Below, piece by piece: positions 20,920 through 32,322 of a DNA stretch of 64,000 nucleotides. Every line of letters begins with the position of its first letter. Within the stretch, counting starts at the first letter, position 1. Source of the DNA: Acarospora socialis (lineage: Eukaryota; Ascomycota; Lecanoromycetes; Acarosporales; Acarosporaceae); the NCBI GenBank assembly GCA_025617375.2, contig JAMYGW020000009.1:1550001-1614000 (forward strand). Direction: 5' to 3'. The notes under the pieces were generated by a model. That model saw nothing but the letters and a program-made list of their open reading frames with translations. It had not been told where the DNA came from and did not search any database. Position numbers and translations under genes: made by a program.

Positions 20920-22048
20920 CTAGGATGTAATCCCATGAAAGCCGCATCGGTCCAGGAAATACCATTCTGTTCATGTCAGTGTCGTGCAGATGCGAAGTTT
21001 CTAATGGGGCGGGGGCGCACTCACCAGTGGCGGCGGCCGCGATACTTTCCGCGTTCTCGGAGGGCTTCAAAGTATCCTTGCCCGCTTTACCGTCATCCCA
21101 TAACTTCTTAAGGGCGCGGGCAGCTGGCTGGTAATTATTCCCAAGCCCGCCTACATCATCTGTACCGTGGGTACCACTGTTCATTGAGAGGAGTTATCAA
21201 CACGAGATTCAAATCTCAAACCGATAAAGCTTCACCACTTACTGGCGTACCGACAATCCGGCTGCAGCACCCACAGCATCCAGATGCGTCATCTCATGCA
21301 GTAATGTGTGACCAGCCGTCTCAAAGTCGCTGAACTTCTGTCCGGGCTTGCACCAGCTGTTGTCACGTCTGCCAGGGTTCTTTTTGTATTCCTTGGAGTT
21401 GAGATTATTCTGGGTTTCCTTGATAGTGAAGAAGAGCGGGCAGATCAGCATCTGAGGAACGGCATTGCCAGATCGAGGTGTAGCGTCAGTAATGGCCAGG
21501 CTAAAACAATCCGTCAGCTGAGCTTTGGAGGGCGTTTACTTGATAAGCCAGGCATGGATTAAAGAAGACCCTGTAGCAACGTCCAAAATTTTGGTGAGGC
21601 CGTACCTTCCCTTAGGGCATCGTTGCCTCCCTTACTGCATCTGACTCGAAAATGAAACAAAGCGTTGGTCGGGTCGTTGTTCTGCTGTATAGTATCCCAT
21701 AGGTTCTTGGCAGGCGTCTCATCCTCTTTCCGAAGGTAATGAGTGAAGCTGCATATAATTGTCAGTCAGAGACCTCTTACTCTAGAGCGAAGACACATAC
21801 GCAGTACTGGATGTATCAATGGGGTGGTCGAAGACCCAGCGAGCAAGTGTAGCTGCATCGGCAAATCCTTGCCCTAATTTCTTCTTCTGGTCGTCACTGC
21901 AGTCATCATAGCCGTCCAAGGCTCTTGTCAAGAGATGACCCGCCGAGCTCCTCGCTGCTAGAGCGTGTGGAGTAGGGCTACAGCTGGCATTCGGCACGAT
22001 AGATAAGGCGATGGCTGTGATGCAGCCCAGTAGATAGAAGGACGGCAT
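20920..22048 (-). CDS. Secreted HExxH zinc metallopeptidase (Aspzincin/M35-like), possibly defective
   Basis: Proposed exons are 22048-21801, 21748-21606, 21500-21243, 21176-21025 and 20966-20920. A signal peptide (MPSFYLLGCITAIALSIVPN) opens the protein. The catalytic motif HTLLHEMTHLD is in exon 3, and a downstream GTHGTDDVGGLGNNY stretch resembles the Asp/Tyr region that follows the zinc site in lysine-specific or deuterolysin-like peptidases. Exons 1-2 and 3-5 join cleanly within themselves, but the exon 2 to exon 3 junction is off by one nucleotide with every GT-AG pair I could find (total 848 nt). Either a splice site was missed or the gene carries a one-base frameshift. It is probably not part of the polyketide cluster; a secreted nutritional or host-interaction protease is likely if functional. 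Confidence 0.7.
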
Positions 22049-23597
22049 GATGTTGTCTGAAGTGAAGATGTAAATGTCTTGTTCAAGAGTCGAGGAAGAA
22101 TAGCGAACTGCAGGCGATTGTTGATGCTGTATCCATTGAGGGGGATCTGAGTATGCTTTATAGTGGTTGAGAGTTTCTAACGAACACCAGAGACAGCGTA
22201 TGACCCGCTGGCGCTTATCTCACATGAGGGTATGTAGGATCATGTTGGCAACCTCTTTCCATTATCGTTGGATTGGGGCGAGGTTCGGGCTAAGAAGATT
22301 TCATGAGTCTCAAGCAGATGGCTGAAGGCGCTGGAGACGTTGAGAGACTAGACGTTGTGTCATTGCGCATGGCCTCGGGCAAGGAGGCGTGGTTGGGGCT
22401 GGAACGTCTATATTCGGCGAATATTGCCCATCTCTGCTTCAGGTAAGAATACTGCTTGGTGTGGACTTCAAGATGTCTTTCTTGAATCAACAATCCTGTC
22501 TGACTACATCTATGCCCTGCCCCATCAGCTCAGAAACGACCTTGTTTCAAGTTTAGAGCGAATGGAGTGTTCAATCCCAGGGTGACGATCCATCTGGAAA
22601 AACATTGGGATGGAGGAAGGTAGGTGCAACGCGCTATAAGAGTGTGAGTTGCAAGATTATGCTATCACATGAGTCGAGGGTTGAGGCTGAATGGGCGGTG
22701 ACATTGAAGCCATCTTGGAAGATGTTATGTAGGCGGTAATTGAAAACGGCATTCAGACAGTAACTCTGAAGAGGTCACAAACAGAGTCAAGATTCCTTCG
22801 AAACATGTCAAACAGAGATGAATATAGAACACAGAACAACGAGCAAATGAGAATACACGATAAAGGGAGGTCCAAGCTGCCCACGGAGGCTGTGGTCTCT
22901 CAGCTCTTGACATCTCAAGCCACCAACTCTGGGAGTCAAGCTTGCTTATCCTACAACGTGACCTTCTGTCGCCATACAGACAAGATCATCCTTCATTGCG
23001 CTGAGCTGAGACAATGAGAAGGCTGTTATGTAGTTGTGGGGCGAAAACAACAGAAGTAGGTATTCAAAATAGGGCACATGTTGGAAAAGGCAATGACATA
23101 TCTTGTAAGGGAAAGCGAGCCTTGGTGGATTAAACTTCTGATATCGATGCAGATACAGTACGCGAGTACTTGTACGTCGGAGATATTTCCCACATGGCCA
23201 GCTGCAACGGCACGGAGGATTATTTATTTAAGATTTATGGGAAGCTCCTACTCGTATACCTTAAGGCTGTGTATTGTAGATCGCTCATTTGTCAGCCTTT
23301 TTATGGAGTACCTTAGTGCTCACAGGAGGGCAGTGAGGCCGATTACCCATTCCCTTTACGTATCCCTCTCTAGATCAGCTTACTCTAGGGGCTGTCTTTA
23401 CAACATGTTTGCTGAATCCCTCAAGTCTCGATCATCTGATACTGCGCAAGATCCTACAACATGTGATTAGATACGACCAAATACTGACCTGATGGACGTG
23501 TTTCAAGAGCTTTGACTCTCAACTGTGAAGACTACCTATTGACTATTTCTCATACCAAACCATCAGAAGCACTTGTCTCGCAACACATAGAGGTTAT
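22049..23597. other. Intergenic, no gene recognised
   Basis: About 1.5 kb without a supportable exon set. Only short unrelated reading frames are present. The left part is the promoter of the metallopeptidase. Confidence 0.45.
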
Positions 23598-23675
23598 ATG
23601 CTACAGTCTACCTCCAGAGAATTCTTGTCTAAGTTATCCATAGCAACCCTTTCTCTCCCAACACTCAAGAAAACC

Positions 23676-24413
23676 ATGGTGCTCCTCAAGGCAAAGCCCT
23701 CGTCTCTTGAGAACCGCCAAGCGCTCCTCAAAATCACCCTCACCACCTCTTCCCCAACTCTCTCCCTTAGTACCGCCGACGATCCCACTAACCTATTCCA
23801 TCTCATCCTGACCGTGCGCATCGCCGCAACGGCCCAACCCGGCCGGCCCATCACCATCTGCACCCATGACACCGTCCTCGACGCCGGACCCACCGACCCG
23901 GACGTGACACCGAGCTTCGACATCATGGCCCTGGGCGCCTTCACCCCGCTGCAATGCACCAGCGATGCGCAAAAGACCATCTCGCTCGGCAACTGGAGGC
24001 CCAACGTCCGCCACCCGGATCCTCCACCGGACATGAGGGAGCGGGACTGGCTCCACTGGCTGACCGTTCCCGCCGAGGGGTCTGTGCAGGTGACGCATGC
24101 GCTGCCCCTGGATCGCATGTTCAAGTACGAAAGCAAGCTCAAGCGCGAAGACGTGAAGCCCGGCGAAACGTACCGGCTAAGTATGGACGCGGGGCATGTG
24201 GGGACCATGTGGTGGTGTTGGGGAGACTTGGATGACGATTTGAAAGGGAAGAAGTTCTCCGAGTGGCGTCGCGGGTGGGATGGGTATAATTTCGGGGTCG
24301 AGAAACCGGACATGGAAGTGGTTGAGAGAGAAGGGTGGGTCTTGGGCGAAGATCCGGAGGAGTTGTGGGTTGAAGATCGTGGTGAGAGTACTGAGTTTCA
24401 GTTTGTCGAGTAG
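23676..24413 (+). CDS. Conserved-looking fungal hypothetical protein
   Basis: A 245-residue frame from ATG 23676, which has an ACCATGG context; an in-frame ATG at 23598 would add 26 residues. There is no signal peptide or membrane segment. The N-terminal half is beta-rich with Thr/Ser-Leu alternation (ALLKITLTTSSPTLSLST). The C-terminal half is rich in Trp (RDWLHWLTVP, GTMWWCWGDLDDD, SEWRRGWDGYNFG) and acidic. I recognise no catalytic motif and assign no function. Strong third-position C/G bias in the middle supports real coding. Confidence 0.75.
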   Translation: MVLLKAKPSSLENRQALLKITLTTSSPTLSLSTADDPTNLFHLILTVRIAATAQPGRPITICTHDTVLDAGPTDPDVTPSFDIMALGAFTPLQCTSDAQKTISLGNWRPNVRHPDPPPDMRERDWLHWLTVPAEGSVQVTHALPLDRMFKYESKLKREDVKPGETYRLSMDAGHVGTMWWCWGDLDDDLKGKKFSEWRRGWDGYNFGVEKPDMEVVEREGWVLGEDPEELWVEDRGESTEFQFVE

Positions 24414-24877
24414 GGTAGGGTTAGTGTATGTGGTCTTTTAGCTCCAATCTTTGGCGTCGTGATCTTCTCATTCATTGCTGGCTTTGACGTGTATGTAGGC
24501 CGCTTAACCCTCCGACAAAACAACAGCACATGATGTAAATATAACAGGAATTATCTGCGCTTTTATGGCGTAGAAGAGAATAATATTGAGATCTAGTTTC
24601 ATTTCACAGTTGGCACACCTCACAAACAAGCCGGTCAAGCACAGAAGATATCTCAGTGAATACTCTCACTACTTTCTACTGTCACTGTCTGGCAAAGACT
24701 GGACAACACGTTGTATGAAAGAGTTCCTTGATTGAAATTGATACTTGACAATGTTGTATGTATGGTAAGTTAAGCACTCAAGACAGGCATAGGACAACAG
24801 TGGTACAAATTATTTCGCCAGTCCGTAGCACTTTGACAGAGGGGTTTGATTGCAGTCATTCACCAATCGCCCACGAC
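24414..24877. other. Convergent intergenic spacer
   Basis: AT-rich, with no coding potential recognised. Confidence 0.5.
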
Positions 24878-25268
24878 TCAAGCTTTACGTATAACTAATC
24901 GTGGAAAAGACTGTCTCACACTCAGGGAAAACTCCCTCCTTGTCCGCAAAAGAGACACCAGATCCAATTCAGCTCCAACACATGTCAAGAGACCTCCAAG
25001 AGAGCCAGTCTGTGTGAACCGTCCGATGTAGGAACCTAGAATTGACTTAGTATCAAAGCTTCTGCTACGTGCATATGATTTTGAGGCCGAGCTACTTACC
25101 GGTTCCCTTACTAGAAGGTACGTCACACTCGACAGACCCATTCAAGGCGAGGTGCTCCTGAGGAGCGTGGAACTTGGTCCATGGCTGCTCCTTGACGGCG
25201 GACGTGGGAAGATTCTGAGTCTCGACGTTGTCGAAGAAGCTCTGTGGGTTGATGCTGGGAGAAGACAT
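24878..25268 (-). CDS. Small hypothetical protein
   Basis: Exons 25268-25100 and 25035-24878 give 108 residues in frame; the 64-nt intron has a perfect GTAAGT donor. The N-terminus (MSSPSINPQSFFDNVETQNL) and the stretch KEQPWTKFHAPQEHLALNG look like a genuine conserved start. The second exon is hydrophobic then basic (GSLGGLLTCVGAELDL, then LRTRREFSLSVRQ). Function unknown. The 3' end is less certain than the 5' end; another intron could change the last 30 residues. Confidence 0.5.
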
Positions 25269-25445
25269 TCTCAAAGTTGGTTGCGGAGGGAATGCTGGTT
25301 ATGTAGGTACTCGACTAGTTCGGTTGAATGTCAGATGAGGTTTTAAATTCGTAGAAAAGTTTAGAATTGGGTGGCTGTAGTTCTCCATTCTCGAGGATCC
25401 TGACCTTCTTATATGCTTGATAAAGACGCGGCGAAATCAGTGATT
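25269..25445. other. Promoter region of the small hypothetical gene
   Basis: Short spacer ahead of the tandem duplication. Nothing else is visible. Confidence 0.4.
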
Positions 25446-25715
25446 GACACCCCTGTGAGCAACGGCTCCATCGAGCTCATGAGATAAGCAATTGCTCATG
25501 CAAGAAGAAAGTGGAGTAATCATGATGACACCCAAAGGGTAAGACAAGCTATATGTGACCCTAAGCTCTGCCACTTAGCGACACCACTGTGAGCAACGGC
25601 TCCATTGAGCTCATGAGATAAGAAATTGGCTCGTCCAAGGAGAAAGTGGTGTAATTAGACGATGACACCTAAAGGGTAAGATAAGCTATATGCGACCCTA
25701 GGATCTGCTACTTAG
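25446..25715 (+). repeat. Tandem duplication of a 134/136-bp unit
   Basis: Copy 1 is 25446-25579 and copy 2 is 25580-25715. Both contain TGTGAGCAACGGCTCCAT, GAGCTCATGAGATAAG, AAAGGGTAAGA and AAGCTATATG in the same order and spacing, ending CACTTAG or TACTTAG. Divergence of around one base in seven suggests an old duplication. No frame runs through it; it is probably a non-coding local duplication. Confidence 0.85.
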
Positions 25716-26590
25716 GGTATGTGGAGAAGAGAGAACTGGGATGAGGGTGCTTCACATGCACACATTAACGCACCAGCTTCGAAACCGCACACAGAAAGGG
25801 GCCCAATGAGAACAGCAAGTGGGCAACTCCATTGTTTGCTTTTTATCTTCTTGGGTAGAGGATTCCCATAATCAATGCGACTGCATGAAAGCCTCGGATA
25901 AACAACGGCCCAAAGAAGAGACTCAAAGAAGCAAAACGTCGAGTTTTTCAACACAACAAGCGTACCATGTGGTGGTTAGGTGATTAGGTGATTAGGTTCT
26001 TCAGGCTCAGTAATTAGATATTTTGCCGATGGTGAGGTTGTCACGGGCGTTTCTGATTATGGAACTTTTTCCATGGTCGTTGTGTATCGAGTCTTTTTGG
26101 CAGTCACAGGGATTATGGGAATCTGATTAATTGGACAGCATATACAGTCTTCAGCGCAGGGTTGATCGGTCATGTGCAGTATATGAACTGCAATGCAGTT
26201 ACACCCGTGTTACACCCGTTGTTGATAGTCTCCGCGATCGTGCTGCTACTGAAACTCGGTGTGAAGGACCCACTGTGTCGGGAGGAACAGCTGGCAATTG
26301 GCTCCACATCTAGCGTCACAGTTCTCGAGTGGCAGCGCTCAACTGCAATAGCAAGATGCATCATACAGCGTAAAGTTTGACTATCAAATTATGTATAAAG
26401 CTTGTTCTATACTCATTGCGCAGCTTCCTCTCTGCAGACAGTCTGTTTGCTTGCGCATCTGATAGGGGCGATTTGAATTTTGAGGCCCCAGTCCGCGATA
26501 CCTCAAAACAAACAAACCATTGCCTCTTTGCTGATTTCTAACCTGACTGTGTCTATCTCCTCCTTCTCCCTTTCCTTACGCCAATTCGTT
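25716..26590. other. Intergenic, no gene recognised
   Basis: AT-rich. Contains a short repeat of GTTACACCCGT (about 26198-26220) and three GTGATTAGGT-type words near 25975-26000. No supportable exon. Confidence 0.4.
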
Positions 26591-27645
26591 ATGCCATCCG
26601 TTGTTGCTCCCATAGAGTATCTCGCAAATCTCCCAAAATACCAAACAGAGAAACCATGGTCTGCGCTTCTGTCGAACGGAAAACAATTCTTCGAGAAGGG
26701 GACACGTCTTGGTAACCTTGGTAACGTGGAGTTCGAATACCACGACTGCACCATTAATGATATTCAAGGAAGCCCTGAGATAAACCTGGGCCATCACGGA
26801 TTCCAGGTTTATCGGCAAACGAGCACTCCTCTCAGACTTTGACACCCTCGAGAAAGGCAATTGTTATAAGGAAGAGACAGCAGCTTGGCTGAAAGAAAAG
26901 CTTGGAGCTATATACGTGGATACTTACGACTGCCGCCCTAGACTGAACGGTGAACCCACGCGCGAGAAAGTGGATGTATTGGATCCCCTCCTGGTTGACC
27001 AGCCGGCCAGGGGGACCTATAATGGTTTGTTGAATGAGACATATCCCTAACTCGATTGATCCAGATGTCACATTCAAATTTGGGCCCGAGATTGTCTTCA
27101 AGCAATTATCTCAGGAACAGATATCAGAGTACTTGAAACCTGGCTATCGTATACGTATTGTGAAGTGCAGTACTCTATGCGAACTTGATGTCAGAAGCAC
27201 TGACGACACATAACACCTGGCGTCCTCTTCGGCCAGTCTGCGAGGATAGACCTCTGGCTCTCTGCGACGCCAGTTCAATTGAGGCCAATGATCTACTACC
27301 CGCGGACCGAGTGCTTCCACATACGGTGGGTGAGAAATACTACCTTCCATCCAACAAGAACCACAGATGGTAAGCTGAATCGAGATCACCTTGCAAAGCT
27401 TATACCTGTTAGGTACTGGCTAGAAGGCCAGACACCCTCTGATGTTTTTCTCATGATGATGTATGATACCAAGCCTGGTACCCAGGCCCGGTGTAATTTG
27501 GCCGACCTTCTCACAATCACGCCCCCTTGATCATCCCGCTTATCGGACGACAGACTGCCCACATATCTTATTCGTGAACCCACGGGCGCCGGCAGATGCT
27601 CCACCGAGGCGAAGCGTACATCTAAACAAGCTCAATCGCGGGTGA
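26591..27645 (+). pseudogene. Broken CmcJ/AsaB-like oxygenase (GA4-desaturase-like family)
   Basis: Conserved blocks occur in family order but in different frames: INDIQGSPEINLGHHGFQVY (26750s), a middle block with EETAAWLKEKLGAIYVDTYD, then TWRPLRPVCEDRPLALCDAS, NHRW joined over an intron to YWLEGQTPSDVFLMMMYDT, and LDHPAYRTTDCPH. The pattern of a WRP block, PLALCD and a late Tyr-Trp-Leu block matches fungal proteins annotated as methyltransferase/hydroxylase AsaB or CmcJ-like. Introns at about 27024-27062 and 27369-27413 are plausible. Continuity fails near 26820 (one extra base fits), near 27160-27215 (no usable acceptor) and near 27500. At least two frame breaks suggest a pseudogene, though one break might be a missed intron. 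Confidence 0.7.
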
Positions 27646-28798
27646 GGGCCGGAAGCGGGAAACTTGGTAATTTTACTTGCTTGCCTTTCGTATCGGTAGG
27701 GTATCGTAAGGGCATACTGTCGTACGTGACCAGGTGGAATATTCCTTATGTAGTTGCATTATTTTTCCAACTACTCATACAGAGCATTCATGAAGCACTC
27801 CATATCATAGATCGACGGCTGAAGGTTGACTTCCGTGTAACCACAAAGACATGTCGAGGTCTTCGGTGAAGTCTGCGGACCTGCAGCCTGGACCACCGAC
27901 TCGTCGCGCGGCTGCTATCGTTTTTGAATGCCTCATATACCTAAGGTAGTCTCCACCAGCGTCCTAGTTTGCCGATCCAAAGTGAACACATCCACCTGGC
28001 GCACTATAACTCTACGGCCTATTCGAATCCTGCAATGCAGCTTCATGCCAAACCTAGTAATACGGTTTGCAGTATGCCAGTTCTTTCGGGCCCGAAATAT
28101 CAGACACAGTTAACAGTGCTGCAGAAAGGTCGTTGCGGCTCCTGATGCCCCTGCATCAGGACTTTTGGATACTGCAGCAGGAGGTACGGGGCGACGGATA
28201 GTCGGGGTGAGAAATCTGGCTTGGTGGCAGAGATTATTGGGAGCCCTGGCGCACGTAACTGATGCAATCAAGCATGCGATCTGGAAATTGACGAAGCCTG
28301 AGCCAAACTTGTACAAATTGGTATCTTGATAAGGGACCAGGTAGATATAGGAATACAGTAACTAGAGCTAACTCAGGCAGAATCCAACCATGACGGCAAA
28401 TCCATAGTTTGGAACTTTGAGAGCTGGAGTCGTCATTTGTAAGTGGCGAGGGGTCCATACTGAGTCATTTGCTGTTCAATATAACGGCCGGCATGCTTGC
28501 GTACAGAATATTCTGAGCCCATCCTGCTCACAGAGGTTCTTGAAGAGTGTTGCCTAAATTGACTTACAACGGTGCCAACCGATTGGCTGGTTCCCCGCCG
28601 GTGGATGCATGAGGTACAAGCAATCTGGGCCCTCAAAGGCACCGGAAGGCGCCTTCAATGCCAGCAGAAGTGAACAACATAAGAATCGAGGCTGGAATTC
28701 AAGCTCCAGGCGCACTCTCATTCTACCAGTCTTTGACTGCCACTTGATACTCTAGTGATAATTATCCTTATTGTGGAGTTCTGACATTCATCTATACT
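27646..28798. other. Intergenic, upstream of the NLR-like gene
   Basis: No coding exon recognised. The last part is the promoter of the patatin-NB-ARC-TPR gene. Confidence 0.45.
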
Positions 28799-31700
28799 AT
28801 GAACGACATGAATCGACCGCTGAGACTTCTGTCCTTTGGTGAGTGGTGTTACCCATAGACATTTGTCGTACTGACACGTCCTTTGCAGATGGAGGTGGAG
28901 TTCGGGGCTTGTCGTCAATCATGATTCTCCAGCATATCATGGCTGTCGTGAACGAGACACGCTCGCCTGACGACCATCTGCACCCTTACCAGATATTCGA
29001 CATGATGGGAGGTACTAGCACTGGTGGGTGAGTAATTGGTCTCACCTGGCGCTGTTTTGTCGGCCCACTATAAGTCTGTTCTTGCGCTGATACAGAGGCC
29101 GTGTTGTAGTATCATAGCTATTATGCTAGGGCGTTTACGCATGACCTTGAAAGAATGTGAAGATGCCTACTTGAAGCTTTCCAAGCGGATCTTTCAACCA
29201 AAACGTGCAAGGTTTAACAAACCTGGCCAAGCCCTTGATCTGCTGGAAGGAGCGGGCAAATTTGATGCTGAGGTTCTCGAAAGTGCAATCAAGGAGGTTA
29301 TCGTCGGCAAGAACGAATCGGAAGACCTGCTGCTGAAAGATCCGGATTCAAGATGCAGAGTGTATGGTTGGCATGCTCAAAAAAGCGATTGCGACATGTC
29401 GAGCATCTGATTGACTCTTCATCTAGTTTTGTTTGCGCCGCGCGAGCGAACAACACCGAGCCGGCCTTGCTACGCTCTTATATAAATTCGAGGAAGACTG
29501 CACTGCTATACGATGAGTGCAGGATTTGGCAGGCTTGTCGGGCCACTTCAGCTGCCACAACTTTCTTCGATCCGATCACATTCGGAAGACACGACCAAAC
29601 GTTCGTTGATGGTGGGATCCTCTACAACAATCCCGTTCAGCTGGTCCATCGCGAAGCCTCAAATATCTGGCCGAACCGAGAGTCTCTTCTAATCAGCATT
29701 GGTACTGGTAGTGCTCCAGGTAAAGCTTTCAAAGGCAATATCAAAAGACTTGTCGACAGCATGAAAGCTATCCTCACCCAGACGGAAAGGACCGCCGATG
29801 ACTTTCATCAGAGCCATCCAGAGATGGTTAGGAACAACCTTTTGTTCCGCTTCAACGTCACTTATGGACTTGCAGAGGTTGGTCTTGAGGAGTACAACGA
29901 AGTCGGCGTTATCGCAGATGCAACGCAGACTTACGTAGATACTGGTGAGACAGGTGAGAAAGTGGATGCATGCGTTCGAAAGTTATCTGGATATTTACTA
30001 GAAGGTACTGCTCGCCCGTCTGTTGAATAGCGTGGCATATGGCTAAGATGTTGTCTCACCGCCATTTGTAGAGAAAAAGCAAGCAGATAAATTGGTCCCT
30101 TTCATGGTGCCATTCTTGAGAGATCCACAATTCGTTGGCCGAAATCATTTGATACAGCAGCTTAGTGAGAGGCTATCAATACCGGATGTCCACCACCGAA
30201 TCGCCATTGCCGGCATTGGAGGCGTCGGGTAGTATTCCATCTGCGTTGGAAATATATCGCATCTAACTATTCACTAGGAAGACACAGATAGTATTGGAAT
30301 TTGTTCACCGCCAGCGTGAACGTCTCCCGGAGAAGTCCATATTCTGGATTTACGCCAGCAACAGAGAAAGATTCGAGCAATCATACGCCAATATCGCTAC
30401 TCTTCTTGATCTTCCGGGGAGGAAAGAAGTGACCAAAGATACACTACGACTTGTTGAAAAGTGGCTAACAAGTTCGCAAAGTGGGACCTGGCTAATGGTT
30501 GTGGACAATGCTGACGATGAGGACTTATTTTTCGACGATTCTACGGACGAGACCTCGGCGCTGTTCAGCTATCTACCCCAATGTACAAACGGTTCTATCA
30601 TTTTCACTACGAGAAACAAGAGACTTGGGCTGGATCTGACTGGCGGAACTCCAACAATCGAGATTGACCATATGACGCTAGATGAAGCGAGGCAGCTTCT
30701 TGATATGAAGCTTCCGCAAGCGCTACGCGCCGACGGCTCCGATGACCTGCTCGAAGTTCTCGAGCATCTACCACTGGCCATCAGCCAAGCGGCAGCCTTC
30801 ATGGTTCGCGAAACTACCGATGTACCTACATTTCTCGATACGTTTCGGGATGAGTCAGATCGACTTCTTAGCCAAGAGTACAGGGACTTATTGAGAAACT
30901 ATGAGGGTAAATCCAACGCCGTCTTTGTGACATGGACCATGTCTTTTAAGCAGATCAAGGACAAAGACCCTCAAGCCGCGGATCTTTTGGCCTTGATGAG
31001 CTTCTATGACAGACAGGGAATTCCCAAATCATTGTTGCACAAGAAACAGACGAGCAATTTTGCATTCCTAAGGTCTATGGGAACGTTGATGGCATTTTCC
31101 TTGATATATGTCACCAGGGGCGGAGGGGCGTATGGGATGCACCGACTTGTGCGGCTGGCTATGAGAAGTTGGTTGAAAACGAGCAACAACGAGCAAGAAA
31201 TGGCGGAAACTGCCATGCAATCACTAGACAATGCTTTCCCGAGTGGCGAGCCGGAGACCTGGAAGACGTGCGCGATTCTGTTGCCACACGCGCAGATACT
31301 GCTAAAAGAGCAGCCCCACCCTAGGGATCGATCTGTGAGCAGAGCTTCTGTGCTTTATGGCACAGCCCCATACCTATGGCATCAGAGTCAAATCGCTGAT
31401 GCAAGACACAAATGTGAGGAAGCAATCAACATCTACGGTACAGTTTATGGCAAGGGCTCTGGTCCCGCACTATCTGTCCTCGCCTTGTATCAATTTATGC
31501 CAGGGGTTCCTTGCGGCAAAGACCAGGACGCAGAGGACATGCATCGCCGCTTTGTAAATGTTTGCGAAGAAAGCTTCGGACACGATGCGCTCATGACGTT
31601 GAAGAGCCGAAGCAATCTGGCTATATTTCTAGCGTTCAAGGGACCAGAGAAGAACGCAGAAGCCGAACGTCTGATCCGCTCTGTAGCAGCAAGCACAGAA

Positions 31701-32048
31701 AACTCCCTTGGAAAAGAGCACTACGAATATTGGACTGCTTATAATTGTATGTGCATAGTGCTCTGCGCCGGGGCAAAGTGGCAGGCTGCCGAGAAAGTGG
31801 GTCGTGATGTCTTGGAATACAGGGACAGGTTTTACGGCTTTAAAGACCCTGATACACTCATTACTGTCTATCATCTGGCTTGGGCGCTGAAGGGACAGGA
31901 AAAATACCAAGAAGCTGAACAGCTGGCTCGTCGTATTGTAGAAGGAATGGTGGAGACGCTTGGGAAAGAACATTCCAGGACACAGTTCAATGCTAGTCTA
32001 TTGAATGACTTGCTTCGCCTTCAGGGAAAAGAGGAGGAAAGCCTCTGA
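28799..32048 (+). CDS. Patatin-NB-ARC-TPR protein (fungal NLR-like receptor)
   Basis: Exons 28799-28838, 28889-29027, 29110-29361, 29427-30004, 30072-30228 and 30278-32048 give 978 residues with all phases consistent. Residues 1-400: patatin-like phospholipase with oxyanion loop SFDGGGVRGLSS, nucleophile GGTSTGG and catalytic Asp in FVDGGILYNNP. Residues about 410-720: NB-ARC with Walker A GIGGVGKTQIV, Walker B WLMVVDNADD, RNBS-B GSIIFTTRNKRL and an LPLA motif (EHLPLAISQAA). Residues about 750-978: kinesin-light-chain-like TPRs of roughly 42 residues (AERLIRS..., AEKVGRDVLEYRDRFYG, AEQLARRIVEGMVETLG). Such STAND proteins are believed to mediate self/non-self recognition and cell death in filamentous fungi; the patatin would be the lipid-cleaving effector and the TPRs the sensor. 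It looks intact while both neighbours are broken. Confidence 0.95.
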
Positions 32049-32322
32049 ACAGAGAGCTTGAATAGCCCACGATGTCCGCAATTCTTTAGCTCTGAGAATG
32101 AGCTTTGAATCTGCCTCACAGTTTTCAAAGTCTTTAGATGTTCTCAGACTTGAGCGTACATAATACTTGTTCTGCTCTTCTTCAATTTCACACAATCTTA
32201 CAAGATGAAACACAGTGATAGTATGTCTGCAGTCCAGCACAGGATGCTAAGAAGCTAGTCTACGAAGTTGAGATAAAGAGTTACAAGCAAGACAAGTACA
32301 TCTCTACAATTCATACATTGAT

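Noticed and set aside
23598-23675. N-terminal extension of the 24-kb hypothetical protein
   Set aside because: The ATG at 23676 has the stronger ACCATGG context; the upstream 26 codons look like leader sequence.
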